Assembly: GCF_001038625.1 (NCBI RefSeq)
Contig: NZ_CP011803.1
Location: 2,790,001-2,854,000, forward strand
DNA from: Clostridium carboxidivorans P7
Lineage (GTDB): Bacteria > Bacillota > Clostridia > Clostridiales > Clostridiaceae
Direction of reading: 5' to 3'
DNA length: 64,000 nt
Part shown: positions 36,658 through 46,000 of the stretch, piece by piece
Layout: the number at the start of each line of letters is the position of its first letter
Position numbering within the stretch: position 1 is the first letter of the stretch
Made by a program: the position numbers and the translations under genes
Notes under the pieces: generated by a model
What the model was told of the DNA's origin: nothing
The model's database searches: none
The model's input: the letters and a program-made list of their open reading frames with translations, nothing else

Positions 36658-36990
36658 ATGCCATCTGACAACAGTTTATATTCTGGTGATATGACTATGC
36701 TTATTTTAAAACTACTTGAAAATAAGGATATGTATGGCTATGAAATGATCGAAACTTTACAAATTAATTCAAACAATATGTTTCAATTTAAGGCAGGAAC
36801 ATTGTATCCTCTACTGCACACTTTAGTAAATCAAAACTATTTAAATTGCTGCGAAAAAGAAGCTAATGGGAAAATTCGTAAATATTACTCCTTAACATCC
36901 CAGGGGAAAAAATTACTACAGGATAAAACCTCAATATGGAAAAAATACGTTAAAACCATGGCATCTGTGCTAGAAGTCGAGGTGTATTAA
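36658..36990 (+). CDS. PadR-family transcriptional regulator
   Basis: 110 residues from ATG at 36658; the earlier ATG at 36640 contains the ribosome binding site GAGGTGA. The PadR winged helix reads LILKLLENKDMYGYEMIETL with the later GTLYPLLHTLVNQNYL and RKYYSLTSQGKKLL. The next gene starts 1 bp after its stop. PadR plus a HAAS-type membrane protein is a common pair in Firmicutes, and the two palindromes upstream point to autoregulation. Confidence 0.92.
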   Translation: MPSDNSLYSGDMTMLILKLLENKDMYGYEMIETLQINSNNMFQFKAGTLYPLLHTLVNQNYLNCCEKEANGKIRKYYSLTSQGKKLLQDKTSIWKKYVKTMASVLEVEVY

Positions 36991-36991
36991 T

Positions 36992-37756
36992 ATGAAAGCA
37001 GATGAATATTTACATCTTTTGAGTAAAAATATTTCTAATAGAAAAATGCGTAAGGAAATCTGCACAGAAATCCAAAATCATATTGATGATCAAAAAGAAG
37101 CCTATATTAAAATAGGATACTCTGATGAAGATGCAGAGAAAGCTGCTGTCAAAGATATGGGAGATCCTAAAGGTGTAGGTAAAATGTTAGATTCTGTACA
37201 CCCTCCAACAATTGATTGGATTCAAATTATTGCATTAATTTTAATAACTATATTCTTGTATTTATCAAAAAAGGCAGCAGAATTTTATGGTTTAGATTTT
37301 ATATCTATAGCACCAATTGATATATTTAGAATTCTTGGAGCATTTTTTTCAGCATATGGCTTGGTATGGTTAGGAATGGAAAAATATTTAGATTTGCCAT
37401 TTTTTTATGGAAGAAGCCAACATGGAGGTTCAAACGCCAATGGGGTATTTATCTGTTCATTAGGAATTGTTATGATATCTCACACTTTTTTACAAGCTAT
37501 GATATTGATGTGCATTTTTATTCCAATAGTAGCTATTGAACGAGCTATTATTGAATCTAAAAGAATAAAAAAGGAACAAAAGTTTCTTTGGCAGCAGGGT
37601 ATAGCTTCTGAAAATTTTAATTATAAAGGTGAAGGTATATTTAACAATTCTCCCCAAAAAGTCTACTCTAAAAATGAATCAATAAAAAAAGGAGACCCCA
37701 TCGTCATAACCAACGTAGATGGATTTAACCTAGTTGTTAAAAAAGCTAAACTTTGA
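36992..37756 (+). CDS. HAAS-type membrane protein (PadR partner)
   Basis: 254 residues. The N-terminal 70 residues form the HAAS/permease-prefix type helical domain (SNRKMRKEICTEIQNHIDD, then AVKDMGDP), followed by about four to five helices between residues 75 and 185 and a charged C-terminal tail. The family is encoded after padR genes; it is thought to work with the regulator in sensing membrane stress, but the mechanism is not established. Confidence 0.75.
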   Translation: MKADEYLHLLSKNISNRKMRKEICTEIQNHIDDQKEAYIKIGYSDEDAEKAAVKDMGDPKGVGKMLDSVHPPTIDWIQIIALILITIFLYLSKKAAEFYGLDFISIAPIDIFRILGAFFSAYGLVWLGMEKYLDLPFFYGRSQHGGSNANGVFICSLGIVMISHTFLQAMILMCIFIPIVAIERAIIESKRIKKEQKFLWQQGIASENFNYKGEGIFNNSPQKVYSKNESIKKGDPIVITNVDGFNLVVKKAKL

Positions 37757-37801
37757 TAACAAAAAATTCTATAAATTGGACATCTAAAATTAAAGCTTTC
37801 T

Positions 37802-37840
37802 ATGATAAGCAGCTCATAGAAAGCTTTTATTATTGTCACG
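37802..37840 (+). terminator. Terminator of the padR operon
   Basis: A perfect 13-bp stem AAAGCTTTCTATG / CATAGAAAGCTTT with a ten-base loop, followed by TATTATT. Confidence 0.82.
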
Positions 37841-37919
37841 TTACTAACAATTTAAAACTATTACATTAGTTTTTCTGTTATTTCCCAATATTTACACAAT
37901 AGCAATATGTTCGACAATA

Positions 37920-37948
37920 TTTACTCAAATGCTATGGCATGATATAAT
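37920..37948 (+). promoter_or_regulatory. Promoter of the chemoreceptor gene
   Basis: TTTACT at 37920-37925, 17 bp, then TATAAT at 37943-37948. A direct repeat CAATATTTAC (37886 and 37915) overlaps and precedes the -35 and may be a regulator site. Confidence 0.5.
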
Positions 37949-38013
37949 ATCAATGATATTTTTAGCATAAAATTGTACTTAATTAAAAATATGGATGAAA
38001 TTAGGAGGAGTGT

Positions 38014-40008
38014 ATGAAAAGTATAAAGGCAAAGTTAATATTATTTGTAGGTTTGTTAATAGGAGTTATATGTATAAGTTTAGGTGCAATTTCATTTATA
38101 AATTCAACAAAGTCCCTACAATCAAATTTAAGCAAAACACTTCCTAAAATTGCAGATCAAACTGCTAGCAGTGTTCAAGGAAGAGTTGAGGGACAGCTAA
38201 ATGAATTAGAGGCTATTGCATCAATGCCTGAAATAAGAAATGTTAACAATTCATGGCAAAATAAAAGTGTAATACTTTTAGAGCAAGCTAAAAGAATGGG
38301 AAGCATGAAATTAGGTATTGCAGATAAAAATGGTGATACTAAGAGTACCGACGGATCAAGTACTAATGTGAAGGATAGAGAATACTATCAAAAGGCATTA
38401 TCAGGCAAAAATAATGTATCGGATCCATTGATAGGTAAAGTTAGCGGCAGTGTAGAGGTTAAGTATGTGGTTCCTATTAAGAATAATAATGAAGTTGTAG
38501 GAGTATTAATTGAAACAAGAGATGGAAATGCATTAAGCGAACTAACTAATCAGGTTAAGGTTGGAACAACAGGTTATGCATTTATGATAAAAAAAGATGG
38601 GACAACCATTGCTAATGTTAATAAAGATTTAGTTATGAAAATGGATAACACAATTGAAAATGCAAAAAAAGACAATAAATTACAGCCTTTAGCAGATATT
38701 ATTAAGAAAATGGGAGCAGGAGAATCAGGAATTGGCCAATATAACTATAGTGGAGTAGAAAAATATGTAGGTTATGCTCCAGTAAAAGGAACTGAATGGT
38801 CTGTAGGAGTTACAGTAACAAATGGTGAAATATTATCAGAATTGAATAGCCTAAAGGTTTCTGTTGCAGCATTTTCTATATTATTTATATTAATTGGATT
38901 AGCAACAGTCTATATTATTGCTAATAGTATATCTAAAGGAATAAAATCAACTTCAAAACATCTGGGATTATTAGCAGAGGGTAATCTATGTGAAGAAGTT
39001 TCCCCTAAATATCTTCAATTAAAAGATGAAGTTGGAGATATGACTAATTCAATGAAGGTAATGCAGGAATCATTAAAACAAATGATTAGCCGAATAAAAG
39101 ATAATTCTACAAGTATTAATATGCAATCAGAAAACTTATCCTCTATTTCAGAGGAAATAGCTAGTTCCTCACAGAATGTTACGGAGGCAATAAATGAAAT
39201 TGCAAAGGGTACAAGTTCCCAATCTGAGGATTTCATAAATGTAACAGAAATTCTTAATGATTTTAGTGATAAGTTATCGGGAATGGTTGGAGAGATACAA
39301 GTTGTAGACTCAAATTCCAGGGAAATTAGTTTAATGGCAAAAGAAAGCAGTAATGAAATGAATCAATTAAACCAATCTGTAACGAAAGTTAGTAGTTCAT
39401 TTAAAAACTTTAATGGTAAAATTAGTGGACTTGGAAAAGACGTAAAGGAAATAAATGAAATTACTAATATAATAAATAGTATTGCAGAACAAACAAATTT
39501 ATTAGCATTAAATGCAGCTATTGAAGCAGCTAGAGCAGGTGAATCAGGAAAAGGCTTTGCTGTTGTCGCAGATGAAATAAGACAACTTGCCGAGCAATCA
39601 AAAGCATCATCAGAAGAAATTAATAGATTGATTAATGAAATAGCTAAAAATACAGATGTTATAGTCCAGGATTCTGTTGAAATGGATGATGAATTAATAA
39701 ACCAAGTTAAGATTATAAACAGTTCAATAATATCTTTTAAAAAAATTATAGAAGCGGTAAATGAAGTAATTCCTAAAATTGAAACAGTTAAGACCTCTGC
39801 TGAGGGTATAGATAAGGATAAAGAAACTATCTTGAGCAGAGTAGACGATGTATCTTCAGTTTCTCTTGAAGTTTCAGCATCTTCAGAAGAAATTTCTGCG
39901 TCCTCAGAGGAGATGAATGCTTCTACAGAAGAAATAGCTGCAGCAGCACAAACACTTAGCAATATGACTAAGGGAATGATTGATGAAGTAAACAAATTTA
40001 AAATTTAA
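38014..40008 (+). CDS. Methyl-accepting chemotaxis protein
   Basis: 664 residues. TM1 about 7-29, an extracellular dCache-like ligand domain (about 35-275; [20 protein letters not shown] is typical), TM2 about 285-307, HAMP, and a long cytoplasmic signalling coil with the conserved hairpin tip [21 protein letters not shown] and [16 protein letters not shown]. It should couple an external ligand to CheA/CheW. AGGAGGAG precedes the ATG. The C-terminal terminator has been split off by IS256 copy 2. Confidence 0.95.
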   Translation: MKSIKAKLILFVGLLIGVICISLGAISFINSTKSLQSNLSKTLPKIADQTASSVQGRVEGQLNELEAIASMPEIRNVNNSWQNKSVILLEQAKRMGSMKLGIADKNGDTKSTDGSSTNVKDREYYQKALSGKNNVSDPLIGKVSGSVEVKYVVPIKNNNEVVGVLIETRDGNALSELTNQVKVGTTGYAFMIKKDGTTIANVNKDLVMKMDNTIENAKKDNKLQPLADIIKKMGAGESGIGQYNYSGVEKYVGYAPVKGTEWSVGVTVTNGEILSELNSLKVSVAAFSILFILIGLATVYIIANSISKGIKSTSKHLGLLAEGNLCEEVSPKYLQLKDEVGDMTNSMKVMQESLKQMISRIKDNSTSINMQSENLSSISEEIASSSQNVTEAINEIAKGTSSQSEDFINVTEILNDFSDKLSGMVGEIQVVDSNSREISLMAKESSNEMNQLNQSVTKVSSSFKNFNGKISGLGKDVKEINEITNIINSIAEQTNLLALNAAIEAARAGESGKGFAVVADEIRQLAEQSKASSEEINRLINEIAKNTDVIVQDSVEMDDELINQVKIINSSIISFKKIIEAVNEVIPKIETVKTSAEGIDKDKETILSRVDDVSSVSLEVSASSEEISASSEEMNASTEEIAAAAQTLSNMTKGMIDEVNKFKI

Positions 40009-40029
40009 AAACGAAGAATTTCAAATAAA

Positions 40030-40065
40030 AAGAGAGGCATCTATAGTTTTTTGATGTCTCTTTAA
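40030..40065 (+). terminator. Chemoreceptor terminator, cut by IS256 copy 2
   Basis: AGAGAGGCATC pairs with GATGTCTCTTT. The T-run that should follow begins TTTAAAAATTTT, but the element is inserted after CTCTTTAA; the rest of the tract is now found 1.5 kb away at 41611. The hairpin may still end transcription poorly. Confidence 0.65.
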
Positions 40066-40267
40066 GAGAACGTCCGTAGGTTTGTGTAAAATAAAATAGA
40101 CAAGTAGAAAATTAATTGGAAATTACTATAGGAATTGAGTCCTGTAGTAATTTTTATTTTTTGGGGAATAACTAGATAATAAGATAGTATAGCTTATTTA
40201 TGTTATTATTATTTGTAATATCTTCATTATTATTCATCTTTATTCAAAATAGTACAGGCTTTATTGC

Positions 40268-41494
40268 TTAAATATATTGTTCAATTCTTTCTCCAAACAT
40301 TATACTAAGTTGTGCTAAGGTACTAGGCCAATTTTGTTTAGGCGATGTCCATTTAACCATTATCTGTTCTGTAGCCAAGTATAAAGCCTTTGTAAGAGAG
40401 TCATCTGTAGGAAATACGGTCCTTATTTTAGTGAATTTTCTAAGTTGTCTGTTGAAACCTTCTAAGGCATTAGTGGTATATATTATTTTTCTTATATCTT
40501 GAGGAAAATCAAAATATGTTGACAGGTTATCCCAATTGCTATTCCATGATTGTATTACTATTGGATATTTATCTCCCCACTTAGCTTCCAAAGCTTGCAG
40601 TGATTGACTTGCCATTGTTTCATTTACCGCCTGATATATGCACTTTAGATCCTTTAAAAAGGCTTTTATATCTTTTGAAGGTATATATTTTATAGAATTT
40701 CTTATCTGATGTACTATGCAGCTTTGTATATTTACTTCAGGAAAAACAGCTTTAACAGCATCAGAAAGACCTTTAAGACCATCCATACATGCTAGGAGTA
40801 TATCTTTAACCCCTCTATTTTTAAGATCGTTGCATACAGATAACCAAAATTTAGCTCCTTCCTGCTCACCAACCCATATTCCTAATATATCTTTATAACC
40901 TTTAACATCTAAAGCCATACAAATATATGCTGCCTTGCTAACAATTCTATGTTGATCTCTAACCTTAAAATGAACTGCATCCATATATACTATAGGATAC
41001 ATAGGGTCTAAAGCTCTATTTTGCCAGGCATTGGCTGTATCCATTACTTTATCAGTGATTTTGGATTTCATTGAAGGGGATATATCTACTCCATATAGTT
41101 CATCTATTTCTGACTTAATATCATCCACAGACATTCCTCTTGCATATAGTCCTATAACCTTTTTATCAAGTTCATTACACACAGTTTCGTATTTCTTAAC
41201 AATCTTAGGCTCAAAATTTGCCTTTCTATCCCTTGGTACATTTACACCTACTTCTCCAAAGCTGGTTCTAATATTTTTTGAACTGTATCCATTTCTATAA
41301 TTTCTATCTTCTCCATTCTGCCTCTCATATTTTTCGCGTCCAAGATGTTCCTCCATTTCTGCTTCTAAAAACTGTTGAATTATACCACCAAATAGTCGCT
41401 GCATTAAGCCATTCTTACCAACTAAATCCTCCATACTTTTGCATTTGTTTAGCTCCTTTTTTAAATCAATATCAGGTATCTCTAATGAATTCAT
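40268..41494 (-). CDS. IS256-family transposase (copy 2)
   Basis: 408 residues, identical to copy 1 except residues 139 (S) and 143 (K). The catalytic D172, D238 and E345 are unchanged. Residue 139 is S as usual for the family, but the K at 143 replaces the hydrophobic residue in the turn before SKITDKV. Whether it is active cannot be told. Confidence 0.96.
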   Translation of the reverse strand: MNSLEIPDIDLKKELNKCKSMEDLVGKNGLMQRLFGGIIQQFLEAEMEEHLGREKYERQNGEDRNYRNGYSSKNIRTSFGEVGVNVPRDRKANFEPKIVKKYETVCNELDKKVIGLYARGMSVDDIKSEIDELYGVDISPSMKSKITDKVMDTANAWQNRALDPMYPIVYMDAVHFKVRDQHRIVSKAAYICMALDVKGYKDILGIWVGEQEGAKFWLSVCNDLKNRGVKDILLACMDGLKGLSDAVKAVFPEVNIQSCIVHQIRNSIKYIPSKDIKAFLKDLKCIYQAVNETMASQSLQALEAKWGDKYPIVIQSWNSNWDNLSTYFDFPQDIRKIIYTTNALEGFNRQLRKFTKIRTVFPTDDSLTKALYLATEQIMVKWTSPKQNWPSTLAQLSIMFGERIEQYI

Positions 41495-41563
41495 AACTTT
41501 CTCCTCCTAAAAAATCTTTTGTAGTTATTCTTTCCACAAATACCAGCTATACATACATAAAAA

Positions 41564-41604
41564 GAACATCCTTAGATTTGATTTACACAAATCTAAGGAT
41601 GTTC
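41564..41604. repeat. Internal hairpin at the right end of IS copy 2
   Basis: Same 17-bp stem and seven-base loop as in copy 1 at 26262-26302. Confidence 0.8.
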
Positions 41605-41626
41605 CCCTCTTTAAAAATTTTCATTA

Positions 41627-42001
41627 TTAATTTTCTTTTACTTCTTCAAATCTTTTTTCTGCTGCTTTTATTGCTTCAACACCTGTTTTACACAAAACAT
41701 TAATACCTTTCACAATAGTTACTATTACAAACGCTTCTACTAATTCTTCCATAGTTAAACCTGCGTCTATTGCAGCAACAGCATGTTGTTTTGCACCACT
41801 TACTTCGTCGTCTAAACTATCCAATATTGTAAAAATTAATTCTCTTGTTTTTTTAGGTAAATGTCCATTTTGAACTGATTCACGCATTACTAAATATCCT
41901 TTTAAACCTTCTGGAGCATATTTAGAAAGTATTTCAGCAAAAGGTGGATGCCATTTTAATTCATCCTCATAATAACTAAGTATACTTTGAAATTCATTCA
42001 T
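41627..42001 (-). CDS. Carboxymuconolactone decarboxylase-like protein
   Basis: 124 residues from the ATG at 42001 (GGGGGGAA lies 8 bp upstream; the longer frame up to 42052 has no site). All-helical, with the CMD/AhpD pattern ELIFTILDSLDDEVSGAKQHAVAAIDAG and then GLTMEELVEAFVIV. The CxxC of AhpD is lacking, but the histidine of the motif (KQHA) is there. It is a second member of this family in the window, not close in sequence to the one at 32744. Function unknown; its 3' end lies 13 bp from the IS256 target duplication. Confidence 0.82.
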   Translation of the reverse strand: MNEFQSILSYYEDELKWHPPFAEILSKYAPEGLKGYLVMRESVQNGHLPKKTRELIFTILDSLDDEVSGAKQHAVAAIDAGLTMEELVEAFVIVTIVKGINVLCKTGVEAIKAAEKRFEEVKEN

Positions 42002-42156
42002 AACTAAATTCCCCCCAATTTTAATATTTTTAAATGATTTCTCATAATACATATTTATTATAAATCATTACACTGCGTAATGTGCAAGTCTAATCTTATT
42101 CTACGTTTGAATTAAATATCAATGTTAAAAAGAGTTTTGGTATGTGTATGTTAAAT

Positions 42157-42681
42157 TTAATTTACTTCTAAATCTTTACGCATGATTAAATCTATTTGTT
42201 CATCATCCCCCATAAAAAAGGAATGCTTCCCAATGATATAAAATCCATTTCTTTTATAGAACTTCATAGCTTTATCGTTATTTTCCCATACACCAAGCCA
42301 TAAATACTTCTTTTTCTTTTCTTTTGCAATTTCAATAGCCTTATTCATCAATACACTTCCCAATGCTTTTCCATGGAATTCTTTCAACACATAAATCCTT
42401 TCGACCTCTATAGATTCTGAGTCTTTGATATCAGTTTGTGCCAAACCTTCATTCAATTTTAGATAACCTGTCAATTTTTCATCAACATATAGGAAATAGA
42501 ACTTTGAACTGGCGTTTAACAGTTCATCTCGCATTTTACTCATATTAAAAGCCTTCTCCAAATAATCCTCCATGTTAGAAGGTGTATTCCAAGCTTTGAA
42601 GGTTTCATTATATGTCTTATAAGAAATTTCTCTAAGTATAACAAGGTCGTCAATCATACATTCTCTGATAGCAAGTTTCAT
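42157..42681 (-). CDS. GNAT-family N-acetyltransferase
   Basis: 174 residues from the ATG at 42681 (GAGGAGG 9 bp upstream). The acetyl-CoA site reads VLKEFHGKALGSVLMNKAI (a variant of Q/RxxGxG/A) followed by WLGVWENNDKAMKFYKRNGF, the typical GNAT beta-5/alpha-4 motif. It is close to PaiA-like spermidine or drug acetyltransferases by length and motif, but the acceptor is unknown. It is divergent from a MarR-type gene across a region with two palindromes, and so may be under MarR control. Confidence 0.88.
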   Translation of the reverse strand: MKLAIRECMIDDLVILREISYKTYNETFKAWNTPSNMEDYLEKAFNMSKMRDELLNASSKFYFLYVDEKLTGYLKLNEGLAQTDIKDSESIEVERIYVLKEFHGKALGSVLMNKAIEIAKEKKKKYLWLGVWENNDKAMKFYKRNGFYIIGKHSFFMGDDEQIDLIMRKDLEVN

Positions 42682-42854
42682 TTTTTTACTCCTCCTCATT
42701 TTCTTAAATATAATCCTTAAAACCTATCTCAACACAATAATATAAACTTATTATTTTATATGGAAAAATTTTATTGCTCATTTATTGGAGGTTTTTCAAG
42801 TATATATTTTTACTTTAAGCTTTATAATTATTACTTTCTTCCAATCCAATATTG

Positions 42855-42911
42855 TTGCATATGCAATATTAATGTATCATAATATTATTGCATTTGCAAC
42901 AATATTATGAT
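42855..42911. promoter_or_regulatory. Two MarR-type operators
   Basis: A perfect 12-bp palindrome TTGCATATGCAA at 42855-42866, and a 36-bp nearly perfect palindrome at 42876-42911 whose centre is TTGCATTTGCAA and whose arms read ATCATAATATT. Both lie between the divergent GNAT and MarR genes, 40 to 96 bp before the MarR start. Confidence 0.8.
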
Positions 42912-42950
42912 ATAAATTAAATAGTATAATATGAAATTAAGAGGTTAGCT

Positions 42951-43424
42951 ATGAAAGAGATATTGAGGGAAATAGGTAAAATTTATCGCTGCTTGGATTC
43001 AATCAGCAATATAGAATTCAAACAATTTGATTTGGCTAAAGGTCAGTATGCATATTTAGTGAGAATATGTGAAAATCCAGGAATTATACAAGAAAGGATC
43101 GCCGAAATGCTTAAAGTAGACCGTACAACAGCTTCACGTGCCATTCAAAAATTACAACAATCCGGTTTTATTAGTAAAGAAAGTAGCCCAGAAAATAAGA
43201 AGGTTCTACTCTTGTTTCCTACAAAAAAAGGCCAAGAAGTATATGAGATATTACTAGAAGAAGAAAACTATACAAACAAGGTAGCGCTGCAAAATATTTC
43301 AGTAAAAGATCAGAAAACCTTATTGAGCTTACTTGAAAATATGCGAGCTTGTCTTGAACCAGATTGGACCTTGGTTAAAAAAGGCGGACAACGACAATAC
43401 TTAAAGAAATTCAACAAGAAATGA
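42951..43424 (+). CDS. MarR-family transcriptional regulator
   Basis: 157 residues. The winged helix has ERIAEMLKVDRTTASRAIQKL and the wing PENKKVLLLFPTKKG. The operator-like palindromes lie upstream, which suggests autorepression and control of the divergent acetyltransferase. No other gene follows on the strand before its terminators. Confidence 0.9.
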   Translation: MKEILREIGKIYRCLDSISNIEFKQFDLAKGQYAYLVRICENPGIIQERIAEMLKVDRTTASRAIQKLQQSGFISKESSPENKKVLLLFPTKKGQEVYEILLEEENYTNKVALQNISVKDQKTLLSLLENMRACLEPDWTLVKKGGQRQYLKKFNKK

Positions 43425-43462
43425 TTTACTTGATACATTTAACCATACAACGTTATAAAACT

Positions 43463-43541
43463 CCATTAAATACTTGCAGTTCACTGTAAGTATTTAATGG
43501 GATAACTTAAAAAGAGACATTTCTAATTTTCACGTCTTTTT
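43463..43541 (+). terminator. Hairpins after the MarR gene
   Basis: A 13-bp stem CCATTAAATACTT / AAGTATTTAATGG (43463-43500) without T-run, followed by a smaller stem at 43511-43541 (AAAGAGAC with GTCTTTTT) ending in T-rich sequence. The second is the likelier terminator. Confidence 0.55.
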
Positions 43542-43597
43542 AAAAGTTTTACTACACATACTGCTGATAATGTAAAAGATAAACTCTTTTTATATTA

Positions 43598-44932
43598 TCA
43601 CTTTTTATTTAATTCCTTAGTAATTATTTTTATTCCCTCATAAATTTGCTGTTTATTCACCCTACATATACTAAGTCTAAAAATATTATTTTTTTTATAT
43701 TCATCTAAAAACATATTATGAACATTCAATATACGTACCTTTTGTGATTTAAGCATATTTTCAATATCCATAACTTCAAGCAAATTAGGAACTTCAATGC
43801 TTGCAAAGAATCCTGTTGATGGTACAAATACATGAGATGGTGATGAAAATTCCAAATTAACAGCATCCTTAAGAATTTTCATCTGTTTACTATAAAACTT
43901 TTTTATATTCTTCAAATGATTATCATACATTCCACTTTTTAAATATATGTCAAGAGCTCCTTGTGATAATGGATTGGTAATAAAATCACAACAAGCTTTA
44001 TGATGTAAAAATATATTAACAAGTGATTGGGGTAAAATTAAAAGTGCCACTCTCAGACCTGGAAGTAATGTCTTAGAGAAGCTTTTTATGTAAACAACTC
44101 GATCTGAAGTATCTATTGAATACATGGTTTCGTTTTTTGAGTTTGTTTCAAGATCAGCAAGATAATCATCTTCAATAATATAAACATCATATTTTTTAGC
44201 CAACTTCAATATGCCTTTTTTTTGATTATTACTGAGAGAAAATCCTGTTGGGTTTTGAAATCTAGGCTGAATATAAAAAAATTTTATATCTTCATTTTTA
44301 AAAATTTCTTCAAGTTCATCAATATCAAATCCATTAATGTCTCTTTTTATACCTACAGTAGCAACCTCATTATACTCTAGTGACTTTATCATTCCATAAT
44401 ATGTAGGTTGTTCAATAAGAACCTTACCTTTACCATTTGGAAAAGGTATTTTAGATAATACATATATAGCCTGCTGCGATCCTGATGTAACCATAACATT
44501 TTCAACTTTAGTAAATATGTGCAAATCTCTTAAGTGATTTTTAAATGTTTTTCTTAACTCAAGATTGCCCTGTACATTGGAATAACTAAACAAACTATCT
44601 TTATATATTCTTATAGCTTGATTAATAGAATGTTGAAACTCTTCATAAGGCAATAAACTTGCATCTGGACTAGCAGAATAAAAATCTATTAAAAAATCAT
44701 GACTTTCCTGTTTTACTAAATCATTTTCTACTACGTAAAATCCACTTTTAGAAATTGAATATAATAGATGTTGCTTTTGTAATTCTTCATAAGCTCTTAT
44801 TGCTGTAGATTTACTGCATTTGAAGCTTTTACATATATCTATTATAGACGGAACTTTATTTCCAGGTTTTAGATTTCCACTATGTATTTCTTCTTTTATA
44901 TAATCTGCAATTTTGCTATATTTATTATCCAT
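43598..44932 (-). CDS. MocR-type regulator (GntR HTH fused to aminotransferase domain)
   Basis: 444 residues. Residues 1-70 form a GntR winged helix (KVPSIIDICKSFKCSKSTAI). From about 85 on there is a fold-type I aminotransferase domain with the PLP lysine in SFSKTLLPGLRV and the EDDYLADL aspartate. Such regulators bind PLP and control vitamin B6, GABA or transport genes, usually the divergent neighbour. Here the neighbour is a GNAT acetyltransferase, and two copies of a palindrome lie between. Confidence 0.92.
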   Translation of the reverse strand: MDNKYSKIADYIKEEIHSGNLKPGNKVPSIIDICKSFKCSKSTAIRAYEELQKQHLLYSISKSGFYVVENDLVKQESHDFLIDFYSASPDASLLPYEEFQHSINQAIRIYKDSLFSYSNVQGNLELRKTFKNHLRDLHIFTKVENVMVTSGSQQAIYVLSKIPFPNGKGKVLIEQPTYYGMIKSLEYNEVATVGIKRDINGFDIDELEEIFKNEDIKFFYIQPRFQNPTGFSLSNNQKKGILKLAKKYDVYIIEDDYLADLETNSKNETMYSIDTSDRVVYIKSFSKTLLPGLRVALLILPQSLVNIFLHHKACCDFITNPLSQGALDIYLKSGMYDNHLKNIKKFYSKQMKILKDAVNLEFSSPSHVFVPSTGFFASIEVPNLLEVMDIENMLKSQKVRILNVHNMFLDEYKKNNIFRLSICRVNKQQIYEGIKIITKELNKK

Positions 44933-44945
44933 ATTAAACCTCTTT

Positions 44946-45020
44946 TATACCGGTATAGATTAAATTTTTGGTTATTGTTAAAACATTTTTATAAAATTAT
45001 ACTATTATCATACCGGTATA
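44946..45020. promoter_or_regulatory. Two MocR-type binding sites
   Basis: TATACCGGTATA at 44946-44957 and CATACCGGTATA at 45009-45020. Both copies are palindromic as well as directly repeated; their centres are 63 bp apart, which is six helical turns, so both sites face the same side of the DNA. They lie between the divergent MocR and GNAT genes; the second is 35 bp before the GNAT start. Confidence 0.85.
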
Positions 45021-45054
45021 CTCAATAAATAAATTACAACTTGGAGGAAAAATT

Positions 45055-45558
45055 ATGAATTATAAATTTGAAAAAATGACAACTTCTCATTCTAAAGAAG
45101 TTATAGATATTTTTAATTATTACATTGAAAACAGTTTTGCAGCTTATTTTGATAATAAATTACCTTATGAATTTTTCACAAAATTCATAGAAATGACTAA
45201 GAACTTCCCAGCTTATATTATAAAAAGTGAAGATACTGGAAAGGTAGTAGGTTTCAGCTTTTTAAAAGCTTACAGTCCATTACCTGCTTTTAAAGAAACT
45301 GCAGAGATTACTTATTTTATTGAAAAGGACTCCGTAAGAAGCGGCTTAGGAAAAGCAGCCTTAACTCTACTTGAACAGGATGCAAAAAATATAGGTATAA
45401 AATATTTGCTTGCAAGCATTTCATCAAAAAATACTCAAAGTTTAAAGTTTCACGAAAAAAATGGATTTAATCAATGTGGGAGATTTTATAATATTGGCAA
45501 AAAAAATAATGAAAGTTTTGATGTAATCTACATGGAAAAAACAATATCTAATTATTAA
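45055..45558 (+). CDS. GNAT acetyltransferase, phosphinothricin-acetyltransferase-like
   Basis: 167 residues. The acetyl-CoA loop is SVRSGLGKAAL (R/QxxGxG/A) and the later ASISSKNTQSLKFHEKNGF matches the Pat/YncA/bar branch; the N-terminal IFNYYIENSFA is also typical. It probably acetylates an amino-acid-like or drug amine. AGGAGG lies 8 bp before the ATG. Its divergent MocR neighbour and the two binding sites suggest that it is the regulated target. Confidence 0.86.
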   Translation: MNYKFEKMTTSHSKEVIDIFNYYIENSFAAYFDNKLPYEFFTKFIEMTKNFPAYIIKSEDTGKVVGFSFLKAYSPLPAFKETAEITYFIEKDSVRSGLGKAALTLLEQDAKNIGIKYLLASISSKNTQSLKFHEKNGFNQCGRFYNIGKKNNESFDVIYMEKTISNY

Positions 45559-45601
45559 AAATTAGACTTTATAACAAACTAAGAGGTAATAGTTGCAGCT
45601 A

Positions 45602-45626
45602 AAATTCAGCTCTGCTGAATTTTTTA
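45602..45626 (+). terminator. Terminator after the GNAT gene
   Basis: AAATTCAGC, loop TCT, then GCTGAATTTTTT: a perfect 9-bp stem and T-run. It is nested in a wider weak palindrome (AGAGGTAATAG at 45582, complement near 45645). Confidence 0.9.
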
Positions 45627-46000
45627 CAAAAACTCTTAATTTTTACCTCTTACCTATTACTTACTGACAAATTACTATTTATCGAATTGATTTACTATTC
45701 TATAACAACTAATAACTAAATTATAACACTACATACAAGACATAAATATAAGTTAATGAGGATGGATTATAAAATAGTACTTTTCTTGCATCAAAATATC
45801 AATTTTTTATAAGAAAATCTAAAAATTAAGTAGAAAAAACTCAAAATTTATACTTATATGAATTAAATTTAAAAATTTAAAACCAATATTTTCTTAATTA
45901 ATGATATAATTAGACATAGAAAATCTATTTATATAAAAAAATTGGTAAAAAGTGAAAACCTTTTTATATGTTAGTAATGTAGAAATATTGGAGGATTTCC
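45627..46000. other. Intergenic region before the diguanylate cyclase
   Basis: AT-rich DNA with no coding frame that I trust. TATAAT-like hexamers occur at 45903-45911, but no clear -35. No c-di-GMP riboswitch core was found. Confidence 0.3.

Larger units (their letters stand above)
40066..41606 (-). mobile_element. IS256-family insertion sequence, copy 2
   Basis: 1541 bp, the same length and ends as copy 1 at 24764-26304, flanked by the 8-bp duplication CTCTTTAA (40058-40065 and 41607-41614). I find only three base differences from copy 1, all within 14 bp inside the transposase gene (41067, 41079 and 41080). Confidence 0.97.

Noticed and set aside
39363-39995. 210-codon minus frame opposite the chemoreceptor
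   Set aside because: Low-complexity shadow of the signalling coil (S, I, A-rich), a known effect of repetitive coiled-coil codons.
45582-45660. Wider palindrome AGAGGTAATAG around the GNAT terminator as a miniature element
   Set aside because: The arms are short and poorly matched; the nested terminator explains the structure.
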